From: Paenibacillus zeirhizosphaerae
Lineage (GTDB): Bacteria; Bacillota; Bacilli; Paenibacillales; Paenibacillaceae
Length of the DNA: 64,000 nucleotides
Direction of reading: 5' to 3'
NCBI RefSeq assembly: GCF_030705605.1
Contig: NZ_JAPCKK010000016.1
Location: 310,001-374,000 of the forward strand
In this document: positions 18,872 to 26,064 of the stretch, one piece after another
Numbering within the stretch: the first letter of the stretch is position 1
Layout: each line of letters begins with the position of its first letter
Position numbers and translations under genes: made by a program
Notes under the pieces: model-generated
What the model was told of the DNA's origin: nothing
Database searches by the model: none
What the model saw: the letters and a program-made list of their open reading frames with translations, nothing else

Positions 18872-20299
18872 TTAGCGCTTCAGTGCGGCCGTCGCCGGAA
18901 ATTTAAAATAGGTGGTGGCGTTTTCATAACAGATGCCCCGGATCAAGCGGCCCAGTAATACTTCATCCATGGGCGCTTCTCCCTCCTCAACCCAGGTGCC
19001 CACCAGATCACACAGCAGTCTGCGGAAATATTCATGTCTTGTATAAGAAAGGAAGCTGCGGGAGTCCGTGAGCATGCCGATAAAACACGACAGCATTCCA
19101 AGGTTGGACAGCACCTTCATCTGCTCCAGCATGCCTTCCTTGTGGTCATTGAACCACCAGGCGGTTCCGAACTGGATTTTGCCCCGGACGCCTCCAGATT
19201 GAAAGCTGCCTGCTACGCTTGCAATCACATGATAATCGTTCGGGTTAAGCGAATACAAAATGGTTCGCGGCAGTCCGCCTTCCAGCTCAATGGCATCAAG
19301 CAGTCCTACAAGCGCATTCGCAATTGGTCCATCGTTCACGGCATCGTAACCTGTATCCGGCCCCAGCGTCCGGAAGGAAGCCGTATTGTTGTTGCGAAGT
19401 GCGTGGATATGATACTGCATTGCCCAATCCAGTTCGGCGTACAGCTTACCCAGAAATACCAGCGTATAGGTTTTGTACTTCGCTTCCTCTCCCGTTGTCA
19501 CTTGCTCACCAGACATCGCTTTAGCAAAAATGGCGGAAGCTTCCTCAAGCGTCGTCTCTGCAAAAACCACACTATCCAGCGCATGATCCGATACACGGCA
19601 GCCGATCTCATGGAAATAACGGGCCCGCTGCTCAAGCGCTTTCAAAAATTGTCCGTAATCGGAAATGACCGACTCGGACACCTCTTCCAATCTTCTTACC
19701 CAAGGCACAAAGGTGCTTCTGGCGATTTCAAACCCTTTGTCCGGCCGGAAGCTTGGCAACACCTGGGTCTGAAAATCCTCCAGCTCCTGAATGGCCAGAT
19801 GGTATTCCAGCGAATCGCAAGGATCGTCTGTCGTACACACGACCTCCACCTTGGATTTGGTGATCAGATCGCGTGCTCCAAAGCCTTCACCCTGCAGTTG
19901 GCGGTTGACCTTTTCCCAGATGGAAGGAGCAGATTCCTCATTCAATAGCTCATGGACCCCGAAAAAACGCTGCAGCTCCAGGTGAGTCCAGGCATACAAA
20001 GGGTTGCCGATCATGTTGGGAACCGTCCGCGCCCATGCCATAAATTTGTCGTAATCGTCCGCGTCCCCTGTAATGAACCGCTCCTCCACCCCGTTCGCCC
20101 GCATCATTCTCCATTTGTAGTGATCCCCGTACAGCCAGGCTTCGGTCAGGTTTTTGAAGCTTTTGTTCTCCAAAATCTCCTTGGGACTTAAATGGCAGTG
20201 GTAGTCAATAATCGACATATCCTTCGCATACTTTTCGTACAGCATTACAGCGGTTTCCGAGCTCAGCAAAAAATTCTCATCCAAAAACGGTTTAACCAT
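18872..20299 (-). CDS. uxaC: Glucuronate isomerase
   Basis: Interconverts glucuronate with fructuronate and galacturonate with tagaturonate, the entry step for both acids. The 475-residue TIM-barrel protein has the amidohydrolase-like metal motif IIDYHCHLSPKEI near residue 30, WKWR-type substrate region HYKWRMMRANG, and TDSRSFLSYTRHEYFRRL near the end. ATG at 20299 has AGAGGATGG eight bases upstream. The ATG at 20311 overlaps that ribosome site and is unlikely. It is the first gene of the operon, behind a TATAAT promoter bracketed by two palindromic operators. Confidence 0.93.
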   Translation of the reverse strand: MVKPFLDENFLLSSETAVMLYEKYAKDMSIIDYHCHLSPKEILENKSFKNLTEAWLYGDHYKWRMMRANGVEERFITGDADDYDKFMAWARTVPNMIGNPLYAWTHLELQRFFGVHELLNEESAPSIWEKVNRQLQGEGFGARDLITKSKVEVVCTTDDPCDSLEYHLAIQELEDFQTQVLPSFRPDKGFEIARSTFVPWVRRLEEVSESVISDYGQFLKALEQRARYFHEIGCRVSDHALDSVVFAETTLEEASAIFAKAMSGEQVTTGEEAKYKTYTLVFLGKLYAELDWAMQYHIHALRNNNTASFRTLGPDTGYDAVNDGPIANALVGLLDAIELEGGLPRTILYSLNPNDYHVIASVAGSFQSGGVRGKIQFGTAWWFNDHKEGMLEQMKVLSNLGMLSCFIGMLTDSRSFLSYTRHEYFRRLLCDLVGTWVEEGEAPMDEVLLGRLIRGICYENATTYFKFPATAALKR

Positions 20300-20323
20300 G
20301 TACAAAACCATCCTCTCCCAGGC

Positions 20324-20345
20324 AAAATGTTAACGTGAACATTTT
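20324..20345 (-). promoter_or_regulatory. Operator 1 of uxaC operon
   Basis: A 22-base near-perfect palindrome: AAAATGTTAACG followed by TGAACATTTT, with two non-matching bases. It lies between the promoter's -10 and the uxaC start, a position typical of repression by a LacI-family uronate regulator (ExuR/UxuR-like). The regulator gene is not in the window. Confidence 0.6.
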
Positions 20346-20367
20346 TCAATGCAACATGCTTACTTTT

Positions 20368-20396
20368 ATTATATGACATAGCGGGAGCTAGATTGC
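20368..20396 (-). promoter_or_regulatory. Promoter of uxaC operon
   Basis: On the minus strand, TATAAT (20368-20373) is a perfect -10. TTGCAA lies 19 bases upstream as a possible -35, a longer spacer than ideal. Both operators flank this element. Confidence 0.5.
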
Positions 20397-20404
20397 AACA
20401 AAAA

Positions 20405-20418
20405 TGTTAGCGTTAACA
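20405..20418 (-). promoter_or_regulatory. Operator 2 of uxaC operon
   Basis: TGTTAGCGTTAACA matches operator 1 (consensus TGTTARCGTKAACA). It lies just upstream of the promoter, about 77 bases centre to centre from operator 1, a distance that permits DNA looping. Confidence 0.55.
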
Positions 20419-20421
20419 ATA

Positions 20422-20461
20422 AAGCCAGTCAAAACACCAAAATAAAGTGTTAGACTGGCTT
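20422..20461. terminator. Hairpin between oxidoreductase gene and uxaC promoter
   Basis: AAGCCAGTC (20422-20430) pairs with GACTGGCTT (20453-20461), with an inner AACAC/GTGTT stem. It is downstream of the leftward oxidoreductase's opposing region and close to its stop at 20491, so it likely ends that transcript. Confidence 0.55.
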
Positions 20462-20490
20462 GTGGTTTTGCTCCTCAAGGTTGGACTCTG

Positions 20491-21138
20491 TTAATGTTTC
20501 GCCAAATCATACTCCAGTGCTTGACGAGCAGGACTATTCTCCAAACTGCCTCCTTCTCCCGGTTTCAGGTCGAAAATCCGATCAACAAATTGATTAGCCT
20601 CCAGCAATAAAGCCTCTCTTCTTTCTTGTGTGATTCGTGGCACTGCATAGAAAATTTGAATTTCAGCATCTGAAAATTCAGCGAACCCAAACAGGTTATC
20701 GTTTGCCGCATAAATCATATCGATTTGACGTGAAATACGAACATAATCCTCAGATGATCCTGTTGTGAAGATCGTATATGCACGCTTGTCCTTAAGACCA
20801 TATTCCCCTTGAGGAGAACGTAGAAGGTTGGTAGTGAAAACTCTGTCAATGTAGCCCTTAATTACAGCCGGGAAACCACCCCACCACAAAGGTGAAATAA
20901 TAACAAAAGCATCGGTCCATAATAAATCTTCTTGCTCTTTAGCAATTTCTGCTGGTAACACCTTAGTAGCTTTAGCGGCCAGATCATCAATCCCCATTGT
21001 GGGATTAAATGATGTTTCAATAAGATCCTTAACTTTTACATCAGCACCACGTGATTTCAAATGAGAGGTGACTTGATCCAAAATGGCTTTGTTAAAGCTT
21101 TTGTTGTACGGATGACCGTAAAGAATCGTGATATTCAT
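20491..21138 (-). CDS. NAD(P)H-dependent flavodoxin-fold oxidoreductase
   Basis: A 215-residue cytoplasmic enzyme of the NQO/modulator of drug activity family, which reduces quinones and electrophiles by two electrons using FMN or FAD. The start MNITILYGHPYNKSFN is the flavin-phosphate loop, and IISPLWWGGFPAVIKGYIDRVF (about 80-100) is the family signature. It is divergently transcribed from an HxlR-type regulator across a 161-base gap, the standard arrangement for quinone- or aldehyde-responsive detoxification genes. GGAGG precedes ATG at 21138. The actual substrate is unknown. Confidence 0.88.
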   Translation of the reverse strand: MNITILYGHPYNKSFNKAILDQVTSHLKSRGADVKVKDLIETSFNPTMGIDDLAAKATKVLPAEIAKEQEDLLWTDAFVIISPLWWGGFPAVIKGYIDRVFTTNLLRSPQGEYGLKDKRAYTIFTTGSSEDYVRISRQIDMIYAANDNLFGFAEFSDAEIQIFYAVPRITQERREALLLEANQFVDRIFDLKPGEGGSLENSPARQALEYDLAKH

Positions 21139-21179
21139 GCTTTCTTTTCCTCCAATAGTTAATTTTTTGACAGAATCAG

Positions 21180-21193
21180 ATTACTCATGTAAT
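21180..21193. promoter_or_regulatory. Possible HxlR operator
   Basis: ATTACTCATGTAAT is a short palindrome (arms ATTAC/GTAAT) in the divergent intergenic region, 42 bases from the oxidoreductase start. The position suits a regulator site; the sequence alone does not prove it. Confidence 0.3.
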
Positions 21194-21299
21194 GTTATTC
21201 CTAAAGTTCGATTATAACAAGTACGATGTTTCATGATATATACTATCTAAAATCATACTATTGGGAAAATTACTAAGCATTTAACGGAGGGCACACCTT

Positions 21300-21620
21300 A
21301 TGTCGAAAGAAAAAGAATACACTTCTACCTGCTCACTTGCGATGGTTCAGAAAATAATTGGTGGCAAGTGGAAATTAGTAATACTGTGGTATTTGTCACG
21401 GGGACCCAAAAGATTCGGAGAAATCAAGCGCACATTCCCTGACATCACTCAGGCCATGCTCACTAAACAATTACGTGAACTGGAAGAGGATGGTTTTATT
21501 CATCGTGAGATTTATAAAGAAGTCCCTCCACGTGTTGAGTACTCTTTGACATCTGTTGGCGGAGATTTTGTTCCTATCCTGCACAGCATTTACGATTGGG
21601 GCGAAATCCACTTGAAATGA
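21300..21620 (+). CDS. HxlR family transcriptional regulator
   Basis: A 106-residue winged helix-turn-helix repressor. The core reads IIGGKWKLVILWYLSRGPKRFGEIKR, then ITQAMLTKQLRELEEDGFIHRE (recognition helix and wing). It has one cysteine at position 11, the place where YodB/HypR-type members carry their redox-sensing cysteine, so it may sense quinones, diamide or similar electrophiles. It faces the NQO-type oxidoreductase and most likely controls it and itself. GGAGG precedes ATG at 21300. Confidence 0.9.
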   Translation: MSKEKEYTSTCSLAMVQKIIGGKWKLVILWYLSRGPKRFGEIKRTFPDITQAMLTKQLRELEEDGFIHREIYKEVPPRVEYSLTSVGGDFVPILHSIYDWGEIHLK

Positions 21621-21694
21621 TGGGTTCATTTCGCACCGGGTAGCCCACCAAAGTAAAAACCTCGAAAGGCACGAGGCCAATCAAGGTTTGGAAG

Positions 21695-21925
21695 TTAATC
21701 AATAATCTCTATATTCTTGGCAACTAACCCCAAAAGCTCATTCTCGGATAGCAAGTAGCTTATTCCGTTCTGTGATACTTCTTGTTCGACTTTTTTTCTT
21801 CTTGAGAACCAAATAATAAATCCGTTATTCTCGGTAACAATATTATAGGTTTTTACAGACGGAGTGTAAGTGCATGATACCTTGGAACTATCATGATCTG
21901 TCCCAATCTCTTTTAATAATAGCAA
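21695..21925 (-). CDS. Small protein, candidate orphan immunity protein
   Basis: A 76-residue acidic protein I do not recognise. It begins at TTG 21925, eight bases after AAAGGAG, with sequence MLLLKEIGTDHDSSKV and C-terminus ending ENELLGLVAKNIEIID. No signal peptide or membrane segment is visible. It follows an orphan toxin-tail fragment by 21 bases, and the toxin-immunity pair lies just upstream in the same direction. That order (tail then small gene) is the usual layout of a displaced polymorphic toxin cassette, so an immunity role is inferred from position only. The LLLKE opening is shared with the next gene upstream, weak evidence of relatedness. Confidence 0.5.
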   Translation of the reverse strand: MLLLKEIGTDHDSSKVSCTYTPSVKTYNIVTENNGFIIWFSRRKKVEQEVSQNGISYLLSENELLGLVAKNIEIID

Positions 21926-21946
21926 CGTAAGTACTCCTTTCGAGTT

Positions 21947-22093
21947 TTACTTGAAACTACCAGGTTGTACGCCAACAATCTCTTTTTTTGATGGGTTGAC
22001 ATAAACCTTAGTATTGGCGGCTGAACTCCCCCAAACTTTAAGCTCTTTAAGACTCGAACGCTGTTCTTTCCGGAAACTTTCCACCTTCTCTAA
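21947..22093 (-). pseudogene. Orphan toxin C-terminal tail
   Basis: This frame is open from 22093 to TAA at 21947-21949 and overlaps the end of the upstream small gene. After that gene's stop it reads KELKVWGSSAANTKVYVNPS and then KKEIVGVQPGSFK. This looks like the end of a folded domain, not random sequence. It has no good start of its own and is in the same frame as the toxin gene at 22301, separated from it by stops. I interpret it as the tip of an older toxin left behind when a new tip and immunity gene were inserted upstream. The toxin family is not recognised. Confidence 0.45.
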
Positions 22094-22298
22094 TTAGACA
22101 AACTGCCAATCTCTGCGCCGCTCTGTCAAAATAGAACTTTGATGGAATGTTAGGATCAGGTAAACCTTCAAGCTCAGAAAATTTTCTGGTTAATTTGTTT
22201 AACTCGATTTTTCCCATTACATTTTCACTCGGTCCAAATTTGTAGACAACAGTTTCATCGTTTTCAAATTCTTTAAGTAACAATACATATGAAGCCAA
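22047..22298 (-). CDS. Candidate immunity protein for toxin 1
   Basis: An 83-residue protein starting at TTG 22298, with GGAGG seven bases upstream inside the end of the toxin gene; it begins two bases after the toxin stop. The sequence MASYVLLLKEFENDETVVYK continues to SKFYFDRAAQRLAVCLIREG and FPERTAFES. It is soluble, with no signal peptide. Tight coupling directly behind a polymorphic toxin is the strongest evidence for an immunity function. The family was not recognised. The longer frame to 22325 lacks a ribosome site. Confidence 0.6.
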   Translation of the reverse strand: MASYVLLLKEFENDETVVYKFGPSENVMGKIELNKLTRKFSELEGLPDPNIPSKFYFDRAAQRLAVCLIREGGKFPERTAFES

Positions 22299-22300
22299 AA

Positions 22301-23533
22301 TTACTCCTCCTCTGGCGGATACCACGGACGCCCGGAATCTACTGTTCTGTCGTGTGCAGTCCTGTAATCTGTCTTAAATATCCCTTCAAATTTCGATTCA
22401 AAAAGTTCATGATTCAATAAGTCGATGTCATTCTGTTTGTAGGTCCCTTTTTGAAGTCTATCCCAAGCCTGAGCAATTTCATAATCAGCCTCAAAACGTC
22501 CAACACCATGTTCTTTGATGTGTTCTTTGAAGAATACATGTTCTTTAATTTTTCGTATTCTATGTTCTTCCATTCCTGTATTCTCACTAATAAACTGAAC
22601 ATCAAAATTTGACTTTCTAAAGGATTCATACATTTCATCCGCTTTGTCTAACCGTCTCAGGTATTCATCAACGGAGAGTTCTCTACCACCAGTTTGAACT
22701 TTATGCGTTCCCTCAGACACCTTATCTTTTAGCTTATCTTGATCTTCTTCTCTAGGTGTGTATTTTACTCCGTCTCCCAACTTCCCCTTGATACCTATTC
22801 TTCTCTCAAGAAACTGAACAGCTAATGCCGAGGCGGCTGTCCCCGCATAAAAAGCCGCACCTTGCTCCTCAAATTTTTGTTTTTCCGTCTCTACATGTTC
22901 CTTTGCCTGTTCCCTTGCATCGCCCGTGCCCCAGAGAAAGTTCCACCCGAAAGTCGCACCGCTCACTGCACCTTCGACTGGTGCGGCGATTGCATCTCGT
23001 GCCATTCCACCAATCGTGCCTACCGGGTCTTCCTCTATCTGTTCGCCCAGTTTAACTATATTATCATCCAATGTGCTGAGCGGTTTCCATGCCCCTTCGA
23101 AAAAATCATGAACATGGTCACCAAGTCCTTTTTCCTGCTCTTCTCGTGGTGGCCTTTCAATAGAGACGTTTCTAGCATCAGACAGCTCATTCAGTTGGTT
23201 AAAATTGATATTTACAGACCCGAATGTTCCAAAGTTTGGATTAAAGAAATCAGGAATATGAACTATGCCTGAGTCTGCATCAACAAACCTGTTCACTATG
23301 GTTTCTAATTCATCCGCTGCTTTTTGCAGATTTACCGGGACCAGGCTCAGTGCCTTCGTATTCTCTTCGTGCAGGGAGCGGAACCTTCTCGCCGTCTCTC
23401 CTTCAAACTCATTCAACAAGGCAGTCGTTCTTGAAAAATTCTGCTCCAATATGTATTTTAACTGATCTTTCCCGACTCTGATCCTTCGAGCGACTTCCAC
23501 CATGAGATCCGCAGGTACCTGTATTTTCGCCAT
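22301..23533 (-). CDS. Polymorphic toxin 1, WXG100-like N-terminus
   Basis: A 410-residue protein. Residues 1-95 form a helical hairpin like WXG100/type VII secretion substrates, with FEG (43-45) where WxG is expected. Residues about 125-245 are a linker shared almost exactly with toxin 2, including a glycine-alanine-rich stretch DPVGTIGGMARDAIAAPVEG. The C-terminal 160 residues are unique and end with NHELFES (from 374) and YRTAHD (H394), a His/Glu pattern suggestive of a metal-dependent or general-base active site. Immunity gene follows immediately. Likely exported by a type VII (Yuk/Ess) system to attack competitors; the activity of the tip is not known. Start ATG 23533 has a GGA-rich site upstream, as in toxin 2. 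Confidence 0.7.
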   Translation of the reverse strand: MAKIQVPADLMVEVARRIRVGKDQLKYILEQNFSRTTALLNEFEGETARRFRSLHEENTKALSLVPVNLQKAADELETIVNRFVDADSGIVHIPDFFNPNFGTFGSVNINFNQLNELSDARNVSIERPPREEQEKGLGDHVHDFFEGAWKPLSTLDDNIVKLGEQIEEDPVGTIGGMARDAIAAPVEGAVSGATFGWNFLWGTGDAREQAKEHVETEKQKFEEQGAAFYAGTAASALAVQFLERRIGIKGKLGDGVKYTPREEDQDKLKDKVSEGTHKVQTGGRELSVDEYLRRLDKADEMYESFRKSNFDVQFISENTGMEEHRIRKIKEHVFFKEHIKEHGVGRFEADYEIAQAWDRLQKGTYKQNDIDLLNHELFESKFEGIFKTDYRTAHDRTVDSGRPWYPPEEE

Positions 23534-23688
23534 GCCTACACATCCACTTCTATTTTATGGAATTAAATTATACTAAAATAGAAATTCAAGGCACAGCGAC
23601 ATTAGGTCTAACTTTAATATGACCTCCGTGCGATCTTCAAAAGATTCCCACTTCATTTGACAGTTTTCTTTCACTTTTGTGCATTTAA
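22798..23688 (-). repeat. Direct repeat copy A (toxin N-terminal half and promoter)
   Basis: The N-terminal and linker coding region of toxin 1 plus about 155 bases of upstream DNA are nearly identical to 24915-25827. Similarity stops in the coding region at the tip boundary, and upstream at a CRISPR-repeat-like sequence. Confidence 0.85.
23548..23583 (-). promoter_or_regulatory. Promoter with inverted repeat, toxin 1
   Basis: TTCTATTTTA (23548-23557) and TAAAATAGAA (23574-23583) are a perfect 10-base inverted repeat. A minus-strand TATAAT at 23567-23572 lies between the arms. The same element precedes toxin 2, so it is likely the shared operator and -10 of both toxins. Confidence 0.55.
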
Positions 23689-23770
23689 AAATCCACGCTT
23701 CTGCATAAGGAGCGACAGCGGTCAATTTAGGCCTTGTAGCACAAGGGATTGGCCTTGCAAAAGTGCGAAC
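23683..23770 (-). CRISPR. Degenerate type I-C CRISPR repeat and leader remnant (locus 1)
   Basis: On the plus strand, bases 23690-23716 read ATCCACGCTTCTGC then ATAAGGAGCGAC, a degenerate copy of the I-C repeat found intact at 39908-39939. They are followed by leader-like sequence with GCCTTGTAGCACAAGGGATT and CCTTGCAAAAGTGCGAACCTC. Read on the minus strand, the order is leader then repeat, pointing to toxin 1. No spacer or second repeat is present. Confidence 0.65.
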
Positions 23771-23795
23771 CTCATTGCTTTTCCTATAGGAAAAG

Positions 23796-23819
23796 CACAG
23801 GACGAATTTGCGTCCTGTG
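23796..23819 (-). terminator. Terminator after candidate immunity gene 2
   Basis: CACAGGACG (23796-23804) pairs with CGTCCTGTG (23811-23819) over a six-base loop. On the minus strand CTTTTCC follows. A 20-base palindrome (GCTTTTCC-TATA-GGAAAAGC, 23777-23796) lies directly beyond it. Confidence 0.65.
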
Positions 23820-23845
23820 GTTTTGAATTAATCAGTCATGCTTCT

Positions 23846-24487
23846 TTACGCTTTCAGGTTATTCTTTATATTTTGTAAAATTTCTTCTACATTTCTCTTT
23901 TTATCATCCTTCAACATGATTTGATCCAAGAAATCTTCGATAAAACTTTTTACAGTCGACTCAAATATGCCAATCGGTATATATTCAAGCCCCGCTGGAT
24001 TAGTAAATGATATTCCTTCAGTAGAGTATGTTGATTCATTATTCCAAGCAATCTCTATTTTATCGTTAACTCTTCTGAAAAAAATATCAGCCAAAAAAGA
24101 ACCTGCTCTACTTGAGAACCAAGAGTGTTGAAATTCCCACTCTTGTTTTGTGTCAAACCATGCATCAAATTCATCATCATTATCTGATTCAAACGACAAA
24201 CAATTATCCAATAGCTCGAGTGAGTGCTGGCCTTCAACAGGGAGAGGGAATGAGTCATCGCTCAAGATATACTTTAAATTTTCACTGAACCATTCAACAA
24301 TGTATATTAAATTCCATTGGTAAGTATTTAAACTATTTTCTCTCTTATACTGGCAAATATCTATTCCTCTAACAAAAAGTTCAAACCTCCCCCATGTTTC
24401 TCCTGCCAAAGTGCTTTCATTAAAAGGGTTAGTTTCAAATTTATACTGAATAGAAAATACGTTTTTTTCTCCAAAGCTTCTCAGCAT
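23846..24487 (-). CDS. Candidate immunity protein for toxin 2
   Basis: A 213-residue acidic, aromatic-rich protein (for example WNLIYIVEWFSENLKYIL and EWEFQHSWFSSRAGSFLADI) with no signal peptide or membrane helix. I do not recognise the family. ATG 24487 has GAGG six bases upstream; a GTG at 24499 overlaps the toxin stop and is an alternative start. It lies directly behind toxin 2 in the same transcript and ends before a terminator, the position of an immunity gene. It has no resemblance to the immunity candidate behind toxin 1, as expected when toxin tips differ. Confidence 0.6.
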   Translation of the reverse strand: MLRSFGEKNVFSIQYKFETNPFNESTLAGETWGRFELFVRGIDICQYKRENSLNTYQWNLIYIVEWFSENLKYILSDDSFPLPVEGQHSLELLDNCLSFESDNDDEFDAWFDTKQEWEFQHSWFSSRAGSFLADIFFRRVNDKIEIAWNNESTYSTEGISFTNPAGLEYIPIGIFESTVKSFIEDFLDQIMLKDDKKRNVEEILQNIKNNLKA

Positions 24488-24495
24488 TAAGCACC

Positions 24496-25671
24496 TCACT
24501 TGTTTTTTAGAAACTTACTGTACTCCACTTTTGTAATCTGACCATCTTTAAGTAACTGCCTTAACACATCGGCAGGTACCTCTTTAGCCGGATTTGCAAC
24601 TTCATATGGATGCCATCCTGTTTCTCCGTCTGGCTGAAATTTAATAAGCTTCCCCTCATAAATATTGTAGAGCTGCTTACTCTTTATTGAAGAGTAAGCT
24701 GAATCCAACAATTTTTGCCCTGTTTCAGTATCCGGTATTGGATTAGGACTCCCCCAACCGCTTTTGGGATCATGCTTAGGGCTTGGCTCATAAGTTCTTT
24801 TCGGAATTTCGTTTTCTTCCTGAGAGGGGTCTTTTTTTATTCCTGATTGCCCCTCACTATGAGCATGTGCTTGTCCCAAATCCCGTTTATTCCCGACTCT
24901 TCTGCCAAGAATGTGCATTGCAAGACTCGAAGCTGCTGTTCCTGCGTAAGAGGCTCTGCCCTGCTCCTCAATTTTTTGTTTTTCTGTCTCTACATATTCT
25001 TTTACCTGTTCCCTTGCACCACCCGTGCCCCAGAGAAAGTTCCACCCGAAAGTCGCACCATTCACTGCGCCTTCGACTGGTGCGGCAATTGCATCTCGTG
25101 CCATTCCGCCAATCGTGCCTACCGGGTCTTCCTCTATTTGCTCGCCCAGTTTAACTATATCATCATCCAATGTGCTGAGCGGTTTCCATGCCCCTTCGAA
25201 AAAATCATGAACATGGTCACCGAACCCTTTCTCCGGTTCTTCTCGCGGTGGCCTTTCGGTAGAATCGTTTCTAGCATTAGACAGCTCATTCAGTGGCGCA
25301 AAACTGGTATGCGCAGGCCCAATAGTTCCAAAGTCCGGTTTGAAAAAATCTCTAGCATAATCATAAATGCTCTTCGTCCCAATGAAATCTGGAATATGGA
25401 CTATGCCTGAGTCTGCATCAACAAACTTGTTTACAATGCTTTCTAATTCATCCGCTGCTTTTTGCAGATTTACCGGGACCAGGCTCAGTGTTCTCGCGTT
25501 CTCTTCGTGCAACGAGCGGAACCTTCTTGCCGTCTCTCCTTCAAATTCATTCAACAACGCAGTCGTTCTTGAAAAATTCTGTTCCAATATGTATTTTAAC
25601 TGATCTTTCCCAACTCTAATCCTTCGGGCAACTTCCATCATGAGATCCGCAGGTACCTGTATTTTCGCCAT
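24496..25671 (-). CDS. Polymorphic toxin 2, WXG100-like N-terminus
   Basis: A 391-residue protein whose first 250 residues nearly match toxin 1: the same helical hairpin with FEG at 43-45 and the same linker, apart from a short insertion near residue 97. The last 140 residues are unrelated to toxin 1. They begin after GRRVGNKRDLG, pass through KHDPKSGWGSPNPIPDTETG and GETGWHPYEVANPAKEVP, and end DGQITKVEYSKFLKNK. A compact C-terminal domain after a proline- and charge-rich linker is the usual form of a polymorphic toxin tip. Its catalytic class is not recognised. The ribosome site is GGGAG, seven bases before ATG 25671. The next gene likely encodes its immunity protein. Confidence 0.7.
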   Translation of the reverse strand: MAKIQVPADLMMEVARRIRVGKDQLKYILEQNFSRTTALLNEFEGETARRFRSLHEENARTLSLVPVNLQKAADELESIVNKFVDADSGIVHIPDFIGTKSIYDYARDFFKPDFGTIGPAHTSFAPLNELSNARNDSTERPPREEPEKGFGDHVHDFFEGAWKPLSTLDDDIVKLGEQIEEDPVGTIGGMARDAIAAPVEGAVNGATFGWNFLWGTGGAREQVKEYVETEKQKIEEQGRASYAGTAASSLAMHILGRRVGNKRDLGQAHAHSEGQSGIKKDPSQEENEIPKRTYEPSPKHDPKSGWGSPNPIPDTETGQKLLDSAYSSIKSKQLYNIYEGKLIKFQPDGETGWHPYEVANPAKEVPADVLRQLLKDGQITKVEYSKFLKNK

Positions 25672-25827
25672 GCCTACACTCCCACTTCTATTTTATGGAA
25701 TTAAATTATACTAAAATAGAAATTCAGGGCACAGCGACATTAGATCTAACTTTGATATGACCTTCGTGCTACCTTCAAAAGATTCCCACTTCATTTGACA
25801 ATTTGCTTTCACTTTTGTGCATTTAAA
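24915..25827 (-). repeat. Direct repeat copy B (toxin N-terminal half and promoter)
   Basis: Partner of 22798-23688. It includes the toxin 2 N-terminal half, the promoter with its inverted repeat and about 155 upstream bases. The pair indicates a tandem duplication with later replacement of the toxin tip. Confidence 0.85.
25686..25721 (-). promoter_or_regulatory. Promoter with inverted repeat, toxin 2
   Basis: TTCTATTTTA (25686-25695) and TAAAATAGAA (25712-25721) flank a minus-strand TATAAT, exactly as upstream of toxin 1. Confidence 0.55.
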
Positions 25828-25886
25828 CTTGGGTGAGTTTGATACATCAGTGTTATATAGATTGATTAAGAACATTCGCTCCTAGA

Positions 25887-25970
25887 ATTTCAATTCACGC
25901 TCTTGTGGCACAAGCAAGTGCGAATCTCCCAGGGATTTCATGTCAGCTTGGCGTTTCGTACCAGCCTATC
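25887..25970 (-). CRISPR. CRISPR half-repeat fused to leader remnant (locus 2)
   Basis: ATTTCAATTCACGCTC (25887-25902 region) is the conserved end of a type I-C repeat. The other half is missing; instead it runs into TTGTGGCACAAG and then GTGCGAATCTCCCAGGGATT, which are leader sequences shared with loci 1, 3 and 4. Orientation is leader to repeat on the minus strand, toward toxin 2. The rest of the gap 25672-26064 shows no gene. Confidence 0.6.
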
Positions 25971-26064
25971 ATAGTATTGGATTACGAGGCTTACTTTTTC
26001 TTGCTTACACTCGTAGCAAAACGTCTCCAAGCATGGGCTCACTATAACGCTCATTTCACCATGA

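Noticed and set aside
23777..23796. 20-base perfect palindrome as a transposon end
   Set aside because: No transposase, no target duplication and no partner repeat; it adjoins a terminator and is more simply part of that structure.
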